Assembly: GCA_964580655.1 (NCBI GenBank)
Contig: CAZOMR010000075.1
Coordinates: 1 to 12,784 of the forward strand
From: CAZOMR01 sp964580655
GTDB taxonomy: Bacteria; RBG-13-61-14; CAZOMR01
Length of the DNA stretch: 12,784 nucleotides
Direction of reading: 5' to 3'
Positions within the stretch are counted from its first letter, which is position 1. Each line of letters starts with the position of its first letter. Below the pieces are notes generated by a model. That model worked only from the letters and a program-made list of their open reading frames with translations. It made no database searches and was not told the DNA's origin. Shown piece after piece: positions 6,951 to 12,784 of this stretch. Made by a program: the position numbers and the translations under genes.

Positions 6951-8429
6951 TTACATCGGCCCCAATACACTGCTTATGTAAGCACCGCGCTCTAAAAGGC
7001 TTCTTGCCGCTCCTTCTAAAGCGCCCGTTATTAACTGCGGATACACGCCTATAGCGATTATCAAGAGAGCCAGGATTGCTATGGGTATCAATGCCGTCAT
7101 GGGTGCCTCTTTGGCATATTCAAGGCTGACCCCCTTCCTGAAATACAAACTCTGGACGATCCTGAAAAAGTAGCCTGCCTCGATCACCGTGGCCAGAAGC
7201 ACCAATGCCACGAATACAATAAACACCGCCTGCCCTGTCTGGACCGCGGCGTAAATAATAGACAGCTTGCTCACGAATCCCGCGAACGGGGGAAGCCCTA
7301 CCAGCGAAAACACGGCAATAGTGAATGCTATGGCTGTGAACGGCATTTTCCTTCCCAGCCCTTCCATTGCCTCCAGCCTATTGGAGCCGACATTGTAGAT
7401 CATGTAGCCTGTTCCCAGGAAGAGAAGCGACTTTGCCAGGGCATGGTTTGCCACCTGGAACAAGGCCCCGAAGATTCCCAGGTAAGTGGTTACTCCCAAG
7501 GCGAATACGATGAGTCCCACCTGGCCGATGCTCGAATATGCGAGCATCCTTTTTATGTCCTCTTTCTGGCCGTAGGCTGCTATCTCGCCCACCAGCAGGG
7601 TCACCACCCCGATAAGGGATATTAATATAAGTAATTCCTGGGCGTTCATCAAAGTGTAAGATATCCTTGCCAGGCAGTAAACGCCGGTCTTGATGGCTAT
7701 CCCGGAGAGTATTGCGCTTATTGAAGACGGCGCGGATGAGTGAGCGTCCGGTAACCATGCGTTCAGCGGGAATATGGCGGCCTCGATGCCGAACCCCACC
7801 ACAAAAAGCGCCAGGATCATGAACAGGTGAGTCGGTTCCGCGGAATCAATATTTGAGGCTATCTCCGCCATGTTAAGGGTTCCGAAAAGGCCGTAAATAA
7901 ATGCCACCGCTACCAGGATGAACGCCGAGCCTACTGCGCCCTGGATCAGGTATTTCATGGCCGCCTCGGTGCCTGCCTTGTCCTTCTCATACGCGGTCAA
8001 GGCGTATGAGGATATGCACAGTATCTCGAAGAACACGAAAAGGTTGAAGATGTCCCCGGTTAGCACTATGCCGATAGCCCCTGCCACCAGCAGCAGGAAC
8101 AGAGCGTGATATTTTTCAATCGGCTCGGTCTTGATATATCCGATCGCGTATATGCTGATGAGAAAGCTTACCAGGGATATGATGATGGCAAAGGAAAGCC
8201 CAAGCATGTCCACCATCAGGTTGATGCAGAAGGGCGGCTTGAACCCGCCCAGAATGACTATAATCGGGTCTTCCAACACCCGTGGAACCAGGGAAAGGCT
8301 GATTGTCAGGTCGGCCAGGAGAACTAACGGGGGCAAGTACCTGGAAAGCCTCCTGGAGGCCAGGGCGAAAAGGGGAATGAGGAATGCTCCCGCCAGGGGG
8401 ATAGCTATAAGCAACGAAGGATTTACCAC
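6951..8429 (-). CDS. mbxH: MnhD/MbxH-like antiporter subunit
   Basis: This 492 aa protein is a polytopic (about 14 helices) ion-translocating subunit of the NuoN/MrpD family. Motifs seen are E135 (FFEILC), the AAIFPLNAWLPDAH helix-loop at 217-230 followed by APSSISAILSG, K247 (GIAIK), and K294 within QKEDIKRMLAYSSIGQ. Glu216 lies where NuoL/M-type and MrpD subunits usually have Lys (GIK-A). Translation starts at a GTG, with a G-rich ribosome site (AAGGGGGGC) about 5 nt upstream, overlapping the MnhC-like gene by 7 bp. No Cys-rich or soluble domain is fused. It should form part of the Mrp-type Na+/H+ module linking redox energy to ion transport. Confidence 0.92.
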   Translation of the reverse strand: MVNPSLLIAIPLAGAFLIPLFALASRRLSRYLPPLVLLADLTISLSLVPRVLEDPIIVILGGFKPPFCINLMVDMLGLSFAIIISLVSFLISIYAIGYIKTEPIEKYHALFLLLVAGAIGIVLTGDIFNLFVFFEILCISSYALTAYEKDKAGTEAAMKYLIQGAVGSAFILVAVAFIYGLFGTLNMAEIASNIDSAEPTHLFMILALFVVGFGIEAAIFPLNAWLPDAHSSAPSSISAILSGIAIKTGVYCLARISYTLMNAQELLILISLIGVVTLLVGEIAAYGQKEDIKRMLAYSSIGQVGLIVFALGVTTYLGIFGALFQVANHALAKSLLFLGTGYMIYNVGSNRLEAMEGLGRKMPFTAIAFTIAVFSLVGLPPFAGFVSKLSIIYAAVQTGQAVFIVFVALVLLATVIEAGYFFRIVQSLYFRKGVSLEYAKEAPMTALIPIAILALLIIAIGVYPQLITGALEGAARSLLERGAYISSVLGPM

Positions 8430-8797
8430 TTAAGCCCCCTTATCTTTCGCACATCAAGGGTGCCGTTGTGCTCGTACACCTTGATGGCCAGGGAAAGCCC
8501 GAGTGCCAGGACCCCCACTCCTATAACAATGGCAGTAAGCACCAGCGCCTGTGGAATGGGATCCACAACCTTGGGTATCGCTTCCCCGACTGACTCGAGC
8601 AGTTCCTCTGTCAAGATGGGAGCCGTCCTGCCTTTCACATATCCTATTGCTATCAGGAGCACATGAGTTCCCGTGTCAACCAGGCTCAAGCCCAGTATGA
8701 TCTTGATAAGGTTATTCTTGGTAATCACCATGTAAAGCCCTATCAGGATCAAGGCCCCGGCTCCCAGGTAGTACATACTGTTTGCCACCAGGTCCAT
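8423..8797 (-). CDS. mbxG: MnhC/MbxG-like (NuoK-like) antiporter subunit
   Basis: This 124 aa protein has three predicted membrane helices, as usual for MrpC/MnhC and NuoK. The family motif Asp-Pro-Ile-Pro-Gln-Ala-Leu-Val-Leu-Thr-Ala-Ile-Val-Ile is at residues 79-92. The loop before it (about 55-78) is longer and more charged than in NuoK. The start has the best ribosome site of the operon (AAGGAG, 7 nt upstream), after a 4 bp gap from the MnhB-like gene. In Mrp and Mbh complexes this subunit packs between the MnhD-type antiporter and the small subunits. Confidence 0.92.
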   Translation of the reverse strand: MDLVANSMYYLGAGALILIGLYMVITKNNLIKIILGLSLVDTGTHVLLIAIGYVKGRTAPILTEELLESVGEAIPKVVDPIPQALVLTAIVIGVGVLALGLSLAIKVYEHNGTLDVRKIRGLKW

Positions 8798-8801
8798 TCA
8801 G

Positions 8802-9482
8802 CTACTCCTTATGAATCATATCAGCGACAATACCCGCCAGTTCAGACCCTACCTTTATCCCGATGGCAATATAAATAACGGGAATAATTCCAGCGCTGAA
8901 GAGATGGTTCTGGGTTCCGGTGGGAAGGAAATTGCCTAAAAAGTATCCGGTAAAAACAAGTCCGAGGATCGCTATCGTCACGAAAACGAGGCCTCCCAGG
9001 CTCTCTGCCGCTCCAAACCTCTCTCTCTTGGTCTCAAGTTCCGGCCAGACAAGGTAGGTAAGCAGAAACCCTGAAGCTATTACTGCGCCGCCCTGGAAGC
9101 CGCCCCCCGGAGTGAGGTGGCCGTGCACAAAAATATAGATGCCAAACAGGATGATAAACGGAAACAGGATGCGGGTGCCGGTCTGCACTACCATGCTCGA
9201 CGTTTGCCTTTCCTTGGCAGATGTCTTTTTCACAGAAAACAACACCATGCCAATGCCCAGGGCCGCGATAAAAAGTACGGTCACCTCTCCAAGGGTGTCC
9301 AGTCCCCGGTAGCTCACCACTACCGAGGTCACTATGTTGGTTGCCCCGGTTTCCTGGATAGCGTTCTCTATGTAATGGTTTCCTACCCCGATCTTGTCAT
9401 GACCAAATGGAACATTCTTTAAGACCACCCAGAAGCTTATGCCTACCACCAGGACAAGGATCAGACCTACAGCCTTTCTCAT
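8802..9482 (-). CDS. mbxF: MbhE-MnhB fusion (MbxF-like) antiporter subunit
   Basis: At 226 aa this is longer than a lone MnhB domain (about 140 aa) because an MbhE-like piece precedes it. Residues 1-90 hold two helices around the YRGLDTLGEVTVLFIAALG stretch (58-76), typical of the MnhA C-terminal end or MbhE. Residues 100-226 form the MnhB domain, with the GTRILFPFI start and the HGHLTPGGGFQGG loop (120-132). It starts with ATGA overlap on the preceding gene and has an AAGGAAG ribosome site close to the ATG. This fused form fits the Mbx arrangement, in which no separate E gene is listed. It is an integral membrane part of the Na+/H+ module. Confidence 0.9.
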   Translation of the reverse strand: MRKAVGLILVLVVGISFWVVLKNVPFGHDKIGVGNHYIENAIQETGATNIVTSVVVSYRGLDTLGEVTVLFIAALGIGMVLFSVKKTSAKERQTSSMVVQTGTRILFPFIILFGIYIFVHGHLTPGGGFQGGAVIASGFLLTYLVWPELETKRERFGAAESLGGLVFVTIAILGLVFTGYFLGNFLPTGTQNHLFSAGIIPVIYIAIGIKVGSELAGIVADMIHKE

Positions 9483-9718
9483 TCTTCCTTACTCCGGGTC
9501 TTTCTGACCGCGATAACGAACACCGCAGTGGTGAGGCCTGCGCCAATGGCCGCCTCCGCCATGGCCACATCAGGCGCGTCCAGGAAGTAAAACAACATGG
9601 AAGCCAGCAGGCTGACTGCGGCGCAGGCGATGACAGCGCTTATCAAGTCCTTCAACATACTGGTTGCCACACCGGCTACAATCATCATCAATATAAGGAC
9701 CGCTTGAATTACAACCAT
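9479..9718 (-). CDS. mbxD: DUF4040 / MbhD-like small membrane subunit
   Basis: This 79 aa protein has about three membrane helices. The conserved APDVAMAEAAIGAG helix (48-61, with E55) is the MbhD/MnhA C-terminal hallmark. Translation is coupled to the MnhG-like gene through a TAATG overlap, with an AGGGGA ribosome site upstream. Together with the E-like segment of the next gene it replaces the C-terminal part of full-length MrpA. The N-terminal NuoL-like part of MrpA is absent from this cluster. It is thought to help form the cation pathway. Confidence 0.9.
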   Translation of the reverse strand: MVVIQAVLILMMIVAGVATSMLKDLISAVIACAAVSLLASMLFYFLDAPDVAMAEAAIGAGLTTAVFVIAVRKTRSKEE

Positions 9719-10104
9719 TATTTTTCCCCTGGCTGGTCTGTCTGTTGCTCATGAGCCGTTCCAGGAGCATCCACCGGCTCGCACTCAGCGAGTTCCTTGC
9801 ACTTGTCCACCACAGTGCCCTCCCATAATTCCACGCCGATCTTGTAGCTGGCCCTGGCCAGGGCGTGCGCACTGATAGGGTTGGTAAGAAGGATAAAAAC
9901 CGCTATCACCAGTGTCTTGAAGAACCAGTCGGGCTCTACAATACCCACCCCCAGGATGGTGCAGAATGCCCCCATGGTGGTGCACTTTGTCCCTGCCTGG
10001 AGCCGGTTATATACATCTGGGAGTCGAAATATTCCCAGACCGCCCAAAAAAAGGAACGCCACCCCAAAAGCAATAACAGCCGCGCCGATGACATCCGTGA
10101 TCAT
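9718..10104 (-). CDS. mbxC: MnhG/MbxC-like antiporter subunit
   Basis: This 128 aa protein has three predicted helices. The family motif GIFRLPDVYNRLQAGTK is at 24-40, followed by a TTMG turn. After the last helix a hydrophilic tail (about 92-128), rich in Glu, Asp, Gln and Pro and with two Cys (102, 108), reaches the C-terminus. The start overlaps the MnhF-like stop by 4 bp (ATGA). In Mrp-type complexes MnhG, MnhF and MnhE form a small-subunit bundle implicated in Na+ transport. Confidence 0.92.
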   Translation of the reverse strand: MITDVIGAAVIAFGVAFLFLGGLGIFRLPDVYNRLQAGTKCTTMGAFCTILGVGIVEPDWFFKTLVIAVFILLTNPISAHALARASYKIGVELWEGTVVDKCKELAECEPVDAPGTAHEQQTDQPGEK

Positions 10105-10361
10105 AGCCCTCTCTCCAGGTATCGGGCGATTGCAATTATCCCGATGAACGCCAGCACTGCGTAAACAAGTGATACATCAAGATATATGGACGATTTAAGA
10201 AACAGCCCTATAAGAACCATCAGGGCGGTTGTTATGGTTATCATGCCGTCCACTCCCACCGCCCTGTCGGAAGCAGTAGGGCCCTTTAACCCCCGGAACA
10301 GGCACAGCACAACACCTGCGACACCTATGCTTAAAAGAACCGTGAATAGTACCAGGTTCAT
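10101..10361 (-). CDS. mbxB: MnhF/MbxB-like antiporter subunit
   Basis: This 86 aa protein has three predicted helices. The MnhF signature is present: GLKGPTASDR (25-33) with Asp32, and a second helix-start motif YLDVSLVYAVLAFIG (60-74) with Asp62. It is coupled to both neighbours by 4 bp ATGA overlaps. It has the usual length for the family. In the complex it sits with MnhE and MnhG at the far end of the membrane arm. Confidence 0.92.
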   Translation of the reverse strand: MNLVLFTVLLSIGVAGVVLCLFRGLKGPTASDRAVGVDGMITITTALMVLIGLFLKSSIYLDVSLVYAVLAFIGIIAIARYLERGL

Positions 10362-10876
10362 TCGAATATCCTTTTCAAATACCCTTCAAATCTCCCGCCA
10401 ATGACCTCGGACGCTTTTTCTACATCCTCTTCTTTTACATTTATCCAATGGATGAAAAGGTAATCTCCGGAAATATCCATGGTCAATGTCCCGGGAGTCA
10501 GGGTTATGGAATTGGCAAGAAAGAGCTTTCCCGTGTCGGATTTGAGGCTGGTCTTTATGGCCACGATCCCGGGTTTTATCGGCATCTTCGGGTGAACTAC
10601 CCTATATGCCACATCCAGGTTGGCCTTGAGCATCTGCCAGAAGAAAACAGGGAAGTAAATTATAAGAGATGCTATCCGTCGAGGATGGAAGATGGCAAGG
10701 CCGCGATTGCTCAAGCCCCGCCAGCCCAGAGCTGCTGCTAAAAGCACCAGCACAATCCCAGACACCAACTCTTGGTGGTCAAGAGAGGACGAGAATGCAA
10801 GCCACGCTATAAACAAGGCTATAACTGCGGCGGTATATCTGCTGACCCAACTAGCTTTTTTCCCAGGAACTTCCAT
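10358..10876 (-). CDS. mbxA: MnhE/MbxA-like antiporter subunit, first gene of the operon
   Basis: This 172 aa protein has two or three N-terminal helices, then a cytoplasmic domain with the MnhE hallmark ANSITLTPGT (121-130) followed by a Leu-Thr-Met-Asp-Ile strand. It opens the 13-gene cluster. The ATG has no convincing Shine-Dalgarno site: AGGAT lies about 19 nt upstream, too far to be ideal. A promoter candidate is about 40-70 bp upstream. MnhE binds the other small antiporter subunits and is needed for assembly in Mrp complexes. Confidence 0.92.
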   Translation of the reverse strand: MEVPGKKASWVSRYTAAVIALFIAWLAFSSSLDHQELVSGIVLVLLAAALGWRGLSNRGLAIFHPRRIASLIIYFPVFFWQMLKANLDVAYRVVHPKMPIKPGIVAIKTSLKSDTGKLFLANSITLTPGTLTMDISGDYLFIHWINVKEEDVEKASEVIGGRFEGYLKRIFE

Positions 10877-10916
10877 TGATACAACTACTTTTTAATCCTA
10901 TTCTAATGGGCTTTAA

Positions 10917-10945
10917 TATTTAACACCTTTCATAAAAGCTGTCAA
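10917..10945 (-). promoter_or_regulatory. Sigma-70-type promoter candidate for the 13-gene operon
   Basis: On the minus strand a perfect -35 TTGACA (10945-10940) is followed, after 16 or 17 bp, by TTAAAT or TAAATA (10923-10917) as a weaker -10. A run of seven A (10955-10949) lies just upstream of the -35 and could act as an UP element. Transcription would begin near 10910, giving a leader of about 34 nt. No operator dyad is obvious. Confidence 0.55.
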
Positions 10946-11072
10946 GTATTTTTTTCCCCGCTTTAGCTCTTTCTCTGTAAAATCATCCAACACACCCTTC
11001 CAACTCCCCGAAATCTCTATGTTTCCAGGCATCCCACAAATTTACAGGATGACCCAAAAATTTTTCACTAAC

Positions 11073-11101
11073 TTGACTGGCCTCAGAATTCTTCCTATAA
11101 T
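11073..11101 (+). promoter_or_regulatory. Sigma-70 promoter of the tRNA-Thr gene
   Basis: TTGACT (11073-11078), a 17 bp spacer, and a perfect TATAAT (11096-11101) lie 31 bp before the tRNA. Transcription should start near 11108, leaving a 5' leader of about 25 nt for RNase P to remove. Confidence 0.8.
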
Positions 11102-11132
11102 AATGCCCAAGAGAGTCGGGGCAATATCACAA

Positions 11133-11207
11133 GCCGGCGTAGCTCAATGGTAGAGCAGCTGATTCGTAATCAGCAGGTTGCGGGTTCGATTCCCATCGCC
11201 GGCTCCA
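11133..11207 (+). tRNA. tRNA-Thr (anticodon CGT), CCA encoded
   Basis: The acceptor stem (11133-11139 with 11197-11203) is a perfect 7 bp. The D stem is GCTC/GAGC. The anticodon stem GCTGA/TCAGC encloses the loop TTCGTAA, giving anticodon CGT, which reads ACG (Thr). The T loop is TTCGATT. The T stem has one C-A mismatch (11181/11195) and a G-T pair. The discriminator base is T11204, followed by an encoded CCA. It stands alone, with no adjoining tRNAs. Confidence 0.95.
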
Positions 11208-11238
11208 GAAATTCATTGCATCCTTTAGAGGAGTACTA

Positions 11239-11280
11239 ATGTATAACAAGTGGGGCGAACCGCAAAATGAGGTTCGTTAA
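11239..11280 (+). CDS. Possible 13-codon small ORF after the tRNA
   Basis: An ATG at 11239 has a strong ribosome site (AGAGGAG, 11227-11233) at 5 nt spacing and opens 13 codons (MYNKWGEPQNEVR) ending in TAA. It lies 31 nt after the tRNA, so it could be read from the tRNA promoter. A 6 bp hairpin (11256-11261 with 11271-11276) covers its 3' end. No homologue is recognised. It could be chance, a leader peptide or the remnant of a lost gene. Confidence 0.25.
   Translation: MYNKWGEPQNEVR
11256..11276. terminator. Weak hairpin between convergent tRNA and sulfatase-like genes
   Basis: The CGAACC / GGTTCG arms (6 bp, 9 nt loop) lie between the 3' ends of two convergent transcripts. Neither side is followed by a clear T-run (TTAAATT on the plus side), so a terminator role is only a possibility. 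Confidence 0.3.
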
Positions 11281-11307
11281 ATTGCACTGATCAGGGCAAC
11301 AGGCTTT

Positions 11308-12699
11308 TTACTCTACATACCCCAGGGAGCGAAGGGCCTTCTTGACTTTTACCTGATCTTTGGGGGATAAACGCGGTTTCTCGGCCTTGAGCCCGCGGCA
11401 GGACTTGATAAAGGACTTGAGCTTATTCTGCAACGCCTTTTTGAGCTCCGGGTGGTCGGCAACAATGTTTACCTTCTCCCCGGGATCACTGCGAACATAG
11501 AAAAGGAGGTAATCGTGTCGCCTGTTGCGGTAGATGAGCTTCATGCCGTTATGTTCGATGCCATACATTTTACCCATCAGGTCTCCATACCATGTGGACT
11601 TGGCAGGTTGATCCGGATCGCGAGTGCGAGCGAGAAAGCTCATCCCTTCCATTTCCGCAGGTAATTCCATTCCCAAGTATTCAAGGATAGTGGGAGCAAG
11701 GTCCACGCTCTCGACAATGCCCCGGACACGGCACGGCTTGATCCCGGGATACACGATAACCAGCGGAACGCGGGTCTGTGCATAGTAAAGTGATGAACCG
11801 TGCTGGAACCATTTATGATGCTCGCCCATACTCTCGCCGTGGTCCGAGGTGAGGATGATCATGCTGTGGTCCAAGATGTTCCATTCGTTGAGCTTATCAA
11901 GGAGGAGTTTCAGGCAATCGTCCACATATCGTATCTCTGCATGGTATCGTTGGATATAGAAATCCGTCTCACGATGGCCTCCGATCACCTGGTATCTGGG
12001 AATGGCATTTTCATCGTAATTACTCCTTCCAATAGGCAGGGTCTTGTCCGCTGACGGAGGTGGCAGGTCTTTGAGGTAAGGCTCAGGCGGCGAATAGGGG
12101 CCGTGGGGGTCTCCCAGGTGCAAGAACATGAAGGCCTTGTCATTGAGGTGCTGGCTGAGCCATTCAATGGCTGGCTCAATGGTATCCATACACCGGCGTT
12201 CCGGGTATGTGTAGCCATCAAGCTTAGTGGTCAGGGTGTCATCAAAAACCTCAAAGCCTCTATCAAACCCGTAGATACCAACCACGGTGGTCAGGCTGAC
12301 AAAGCCGCCAGTTATCCACCCATGGGACTTGAGAATCTCTGGAAGGAGCACTACTTCGTCCGGTATGCGGTAGTTGTTGCGCCTTACACCGTGCGACCAT
12401 GTATACAAACCGCTGAGCATGCTCGTATGGGAAGGCGTGGTGGATGGAGAGTTGCAAAACGCGTCTTCAAACAGGACGCCCCGCCGGGCCAGGGAATCCA
12501 TGCTCGGTGTGGTCAGGATAGAAGGGTTATAACAACCGATGAAATCAGGTCTCAGCGTGTCCACGCTTATCAGGATCACCTTGTCTGCGACCGGGCGCGG
12601 ACCACCGAGGTAACGCATGCCCGTTATCACGCCGGTCACAACCACGAATATAGCCACAAGTAGCAATGCCAGGCGGAAACGATCGGACCTTGAACCCAT
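11308..12699 (-). CDS. Membrane-anchored sulfatase/alkaline-phosphatase-superfamily hydrolase with Thr nucleophile
   Basis: From the ATG at 12699 the protein has 463 aa. Residues 9-31 are one hydrophobic helix (signal anchor), so the catalytic domain should face outside. Superfamily motifs follow: SVDTLRPD (45-52, metal ligand D47), the nucleophile loop TTPSHTSMLSG (87-97), a GDPHGPY loop (196-202), TSDHGE (284-289, D286 and H287) and a QHGSSLY motif (H300). True sulfatases have C-x-P-S-R, with the Cys turned into formylglycine. Here that position is Thr87 and the Arg is His91, so it more likely acts on phosphate or phosphonate esters or transfers phospho-groups. The end (ALRSLGYVE) is common in these proteins. 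A TTG at 12735 would extend it by 12 residues, but that TTG is the -35 box of its promoter. The gene is convergent with the tRNA and apparently unrelated to the operon. Confidence 0.88.
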   Translation of the reverse strand: MGSRSDRFRLALLLVAIFVVVTGVITGMRYLGGPRPVADKVILISVDTLRPDFIGCYNPSILTTPSMDSLARRGVLFEDAFCNSPSTTPSHTSMLSGLYTWSHGVRRNNYRIPDEVVLLPEILKSHGWITGGFVSLTTVVGIYGFDRGFEVFDDTLTTKLDGYTYPERRCMDTIEPAIEWLSQHLNDKAFMFLHLGDPHGPYSPPEPYLKDLPPPSADKTLPIGRSNYDENAIPRYQVIGGHRETDFYIQRYHAEIRYVDDCLKLLLDKLNEWNILDHSMIILTSDHGESMGEHHKWFQHGSSLYYAQTRVPLVIVYPGIKPCRVRGIVESVDLAPTILEYLGMELPAEMEGMSFLARTRDPDQPAKSTWYGDLMGKMYGIEHNGMKLIYRNRRHDYLLFYVRSDPGEKVNIVADHPELKKALQNKLKSFIKSCRGLKAEKPRLSPKDQVKVKKALRSLGYVE

Positions 12700-12706
12700 G
12701 TTGAAA

Positions 12707-12735
12707 ATAATATCCTGGCATCCGGTTCCTGTCAA
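12707..12735 (-). promoter_or_regulatory. Near-consensus promoter of the sulfatase-like gene, predicting a leaderless mRNA
   Basis: On the minus strand a perfect TTGACA (12735-12730), a 17 bp spacer and TATTAT (12712-12707) precede the ATG at 12699. Only 7 nt separate the -10 from the ATG, so transcription should begin at or one base before the start codon. No Shine-Dalgarno site is well placed. Confidence 0.7.
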
Positions 12736-12784
12736 CCTTCAGCTTCAATGGAAACCGGGTGTGCGACATAAATGGTGACTATCC

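Noticed and set aside
12103..12663. 186-codon plus-strand frame opposite the sulfatase-like gene
   Set aside because: The opposite strand encodes all the expected catalytic motifs; this product has none.
12735..12735. TTG start for the sulfatase-like gene
   Set aside because: This TTG forms the -35 box of a near-consensus promoter and has no ribosome site; the ATG at 12699 fits better.
12772..12784. Possible divergent gene start (ATGGTG) at the right edge
   Set aside because: Only four codons are visible, with no ribosome site upstream, so nothing can be supported.

Overview
The window comes from a bacterium. The tRNA gene and the sulfatase-like gene each have a near-consensus sigma-70 promoter with a 17 bp spacer, and the protein-coding genes mostly have Shine-Dalgarno sites. 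GC content looks intermediate. The main gene cluster points to an anaerobic, possibly ferredoxin-based energy metabolism. The phylum cannot be fixed from sequence alone.

Bases 184-10876 (minus strand) hold a single, tightly packed 13-gene operon for a membrane-bound, ion-pumping respiratory complex of the Mbh/Mbx/complex I superfamily. Read in the direction of transcription the order is: MnhE-, MnhF-, MnhG-like, a DUF4040 small protein, an MbhE+MnhB fusion, MnhC-like, two NuoL/M/N-MrpD-type antiporter subunits, NuoH-, NuoB-, NuoC-, NuoD-like, and a NuoI-like ferredoxin subunit. As I recall it, this is the gene order of the archaeal Mbx (Mbs) cluster, mbxABCDFGHH'MJKLN. Neighbouring genes overlap by up to 16 bp or are separated by at most 7 bp. 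A promoter candidate lies at 10917-10945.

Two features set this cluster apart from a textbook Mbh, Mbx or complex I. The last gene (184-2049) fuses the NuoI-like 2x[4Fe-4S] domain to a complete GltD/NfnB-type FAD- and pyridine-nucleotide-binding oxidoreductase. The electron-input (or output) module is therefore built into the peripheral arm, and there is no NuoEFG. In that domain the Arg-Arg pair that usually reads the NADPH 2'-phosphate is replaced by Leu-Glu, which suggests NAD(H). The NuoD/MbhL-like large subunit has lost both CxxC pairs that hold Ni-Fe, so it is not a hydrogenase. It also lacks the Tyr of the quinone pocket. Its terminal electron partner is unknown. The working model is a ferredoxin/NAD(H)/(unknown acceptor) oxidoreductase coupled to Na+ or H+ translocation through an Mrp-type membrane module.

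Bases 10877-11307 hold divergent promoters, a tRNA-Thr(CGT) gene at 11133-11207, and a possible 13-codon ORF with a strong ribosome binding site that ends in a small hairpin. Bases 11308-12699 (minus strand) encode a membrane-anchored sulfatase/alkaline-phosphatase-superfamily protein. It has Thr in place of the formylglycine Cys, and its promoter predicts an almost leaderless mRNA.

Bases 1-183, downstream of the operon, contain no gene. They carry a striking long imperfect inverted repeat at 20-83. I see no mobile element, CRISPR array or riboswitch in the window.
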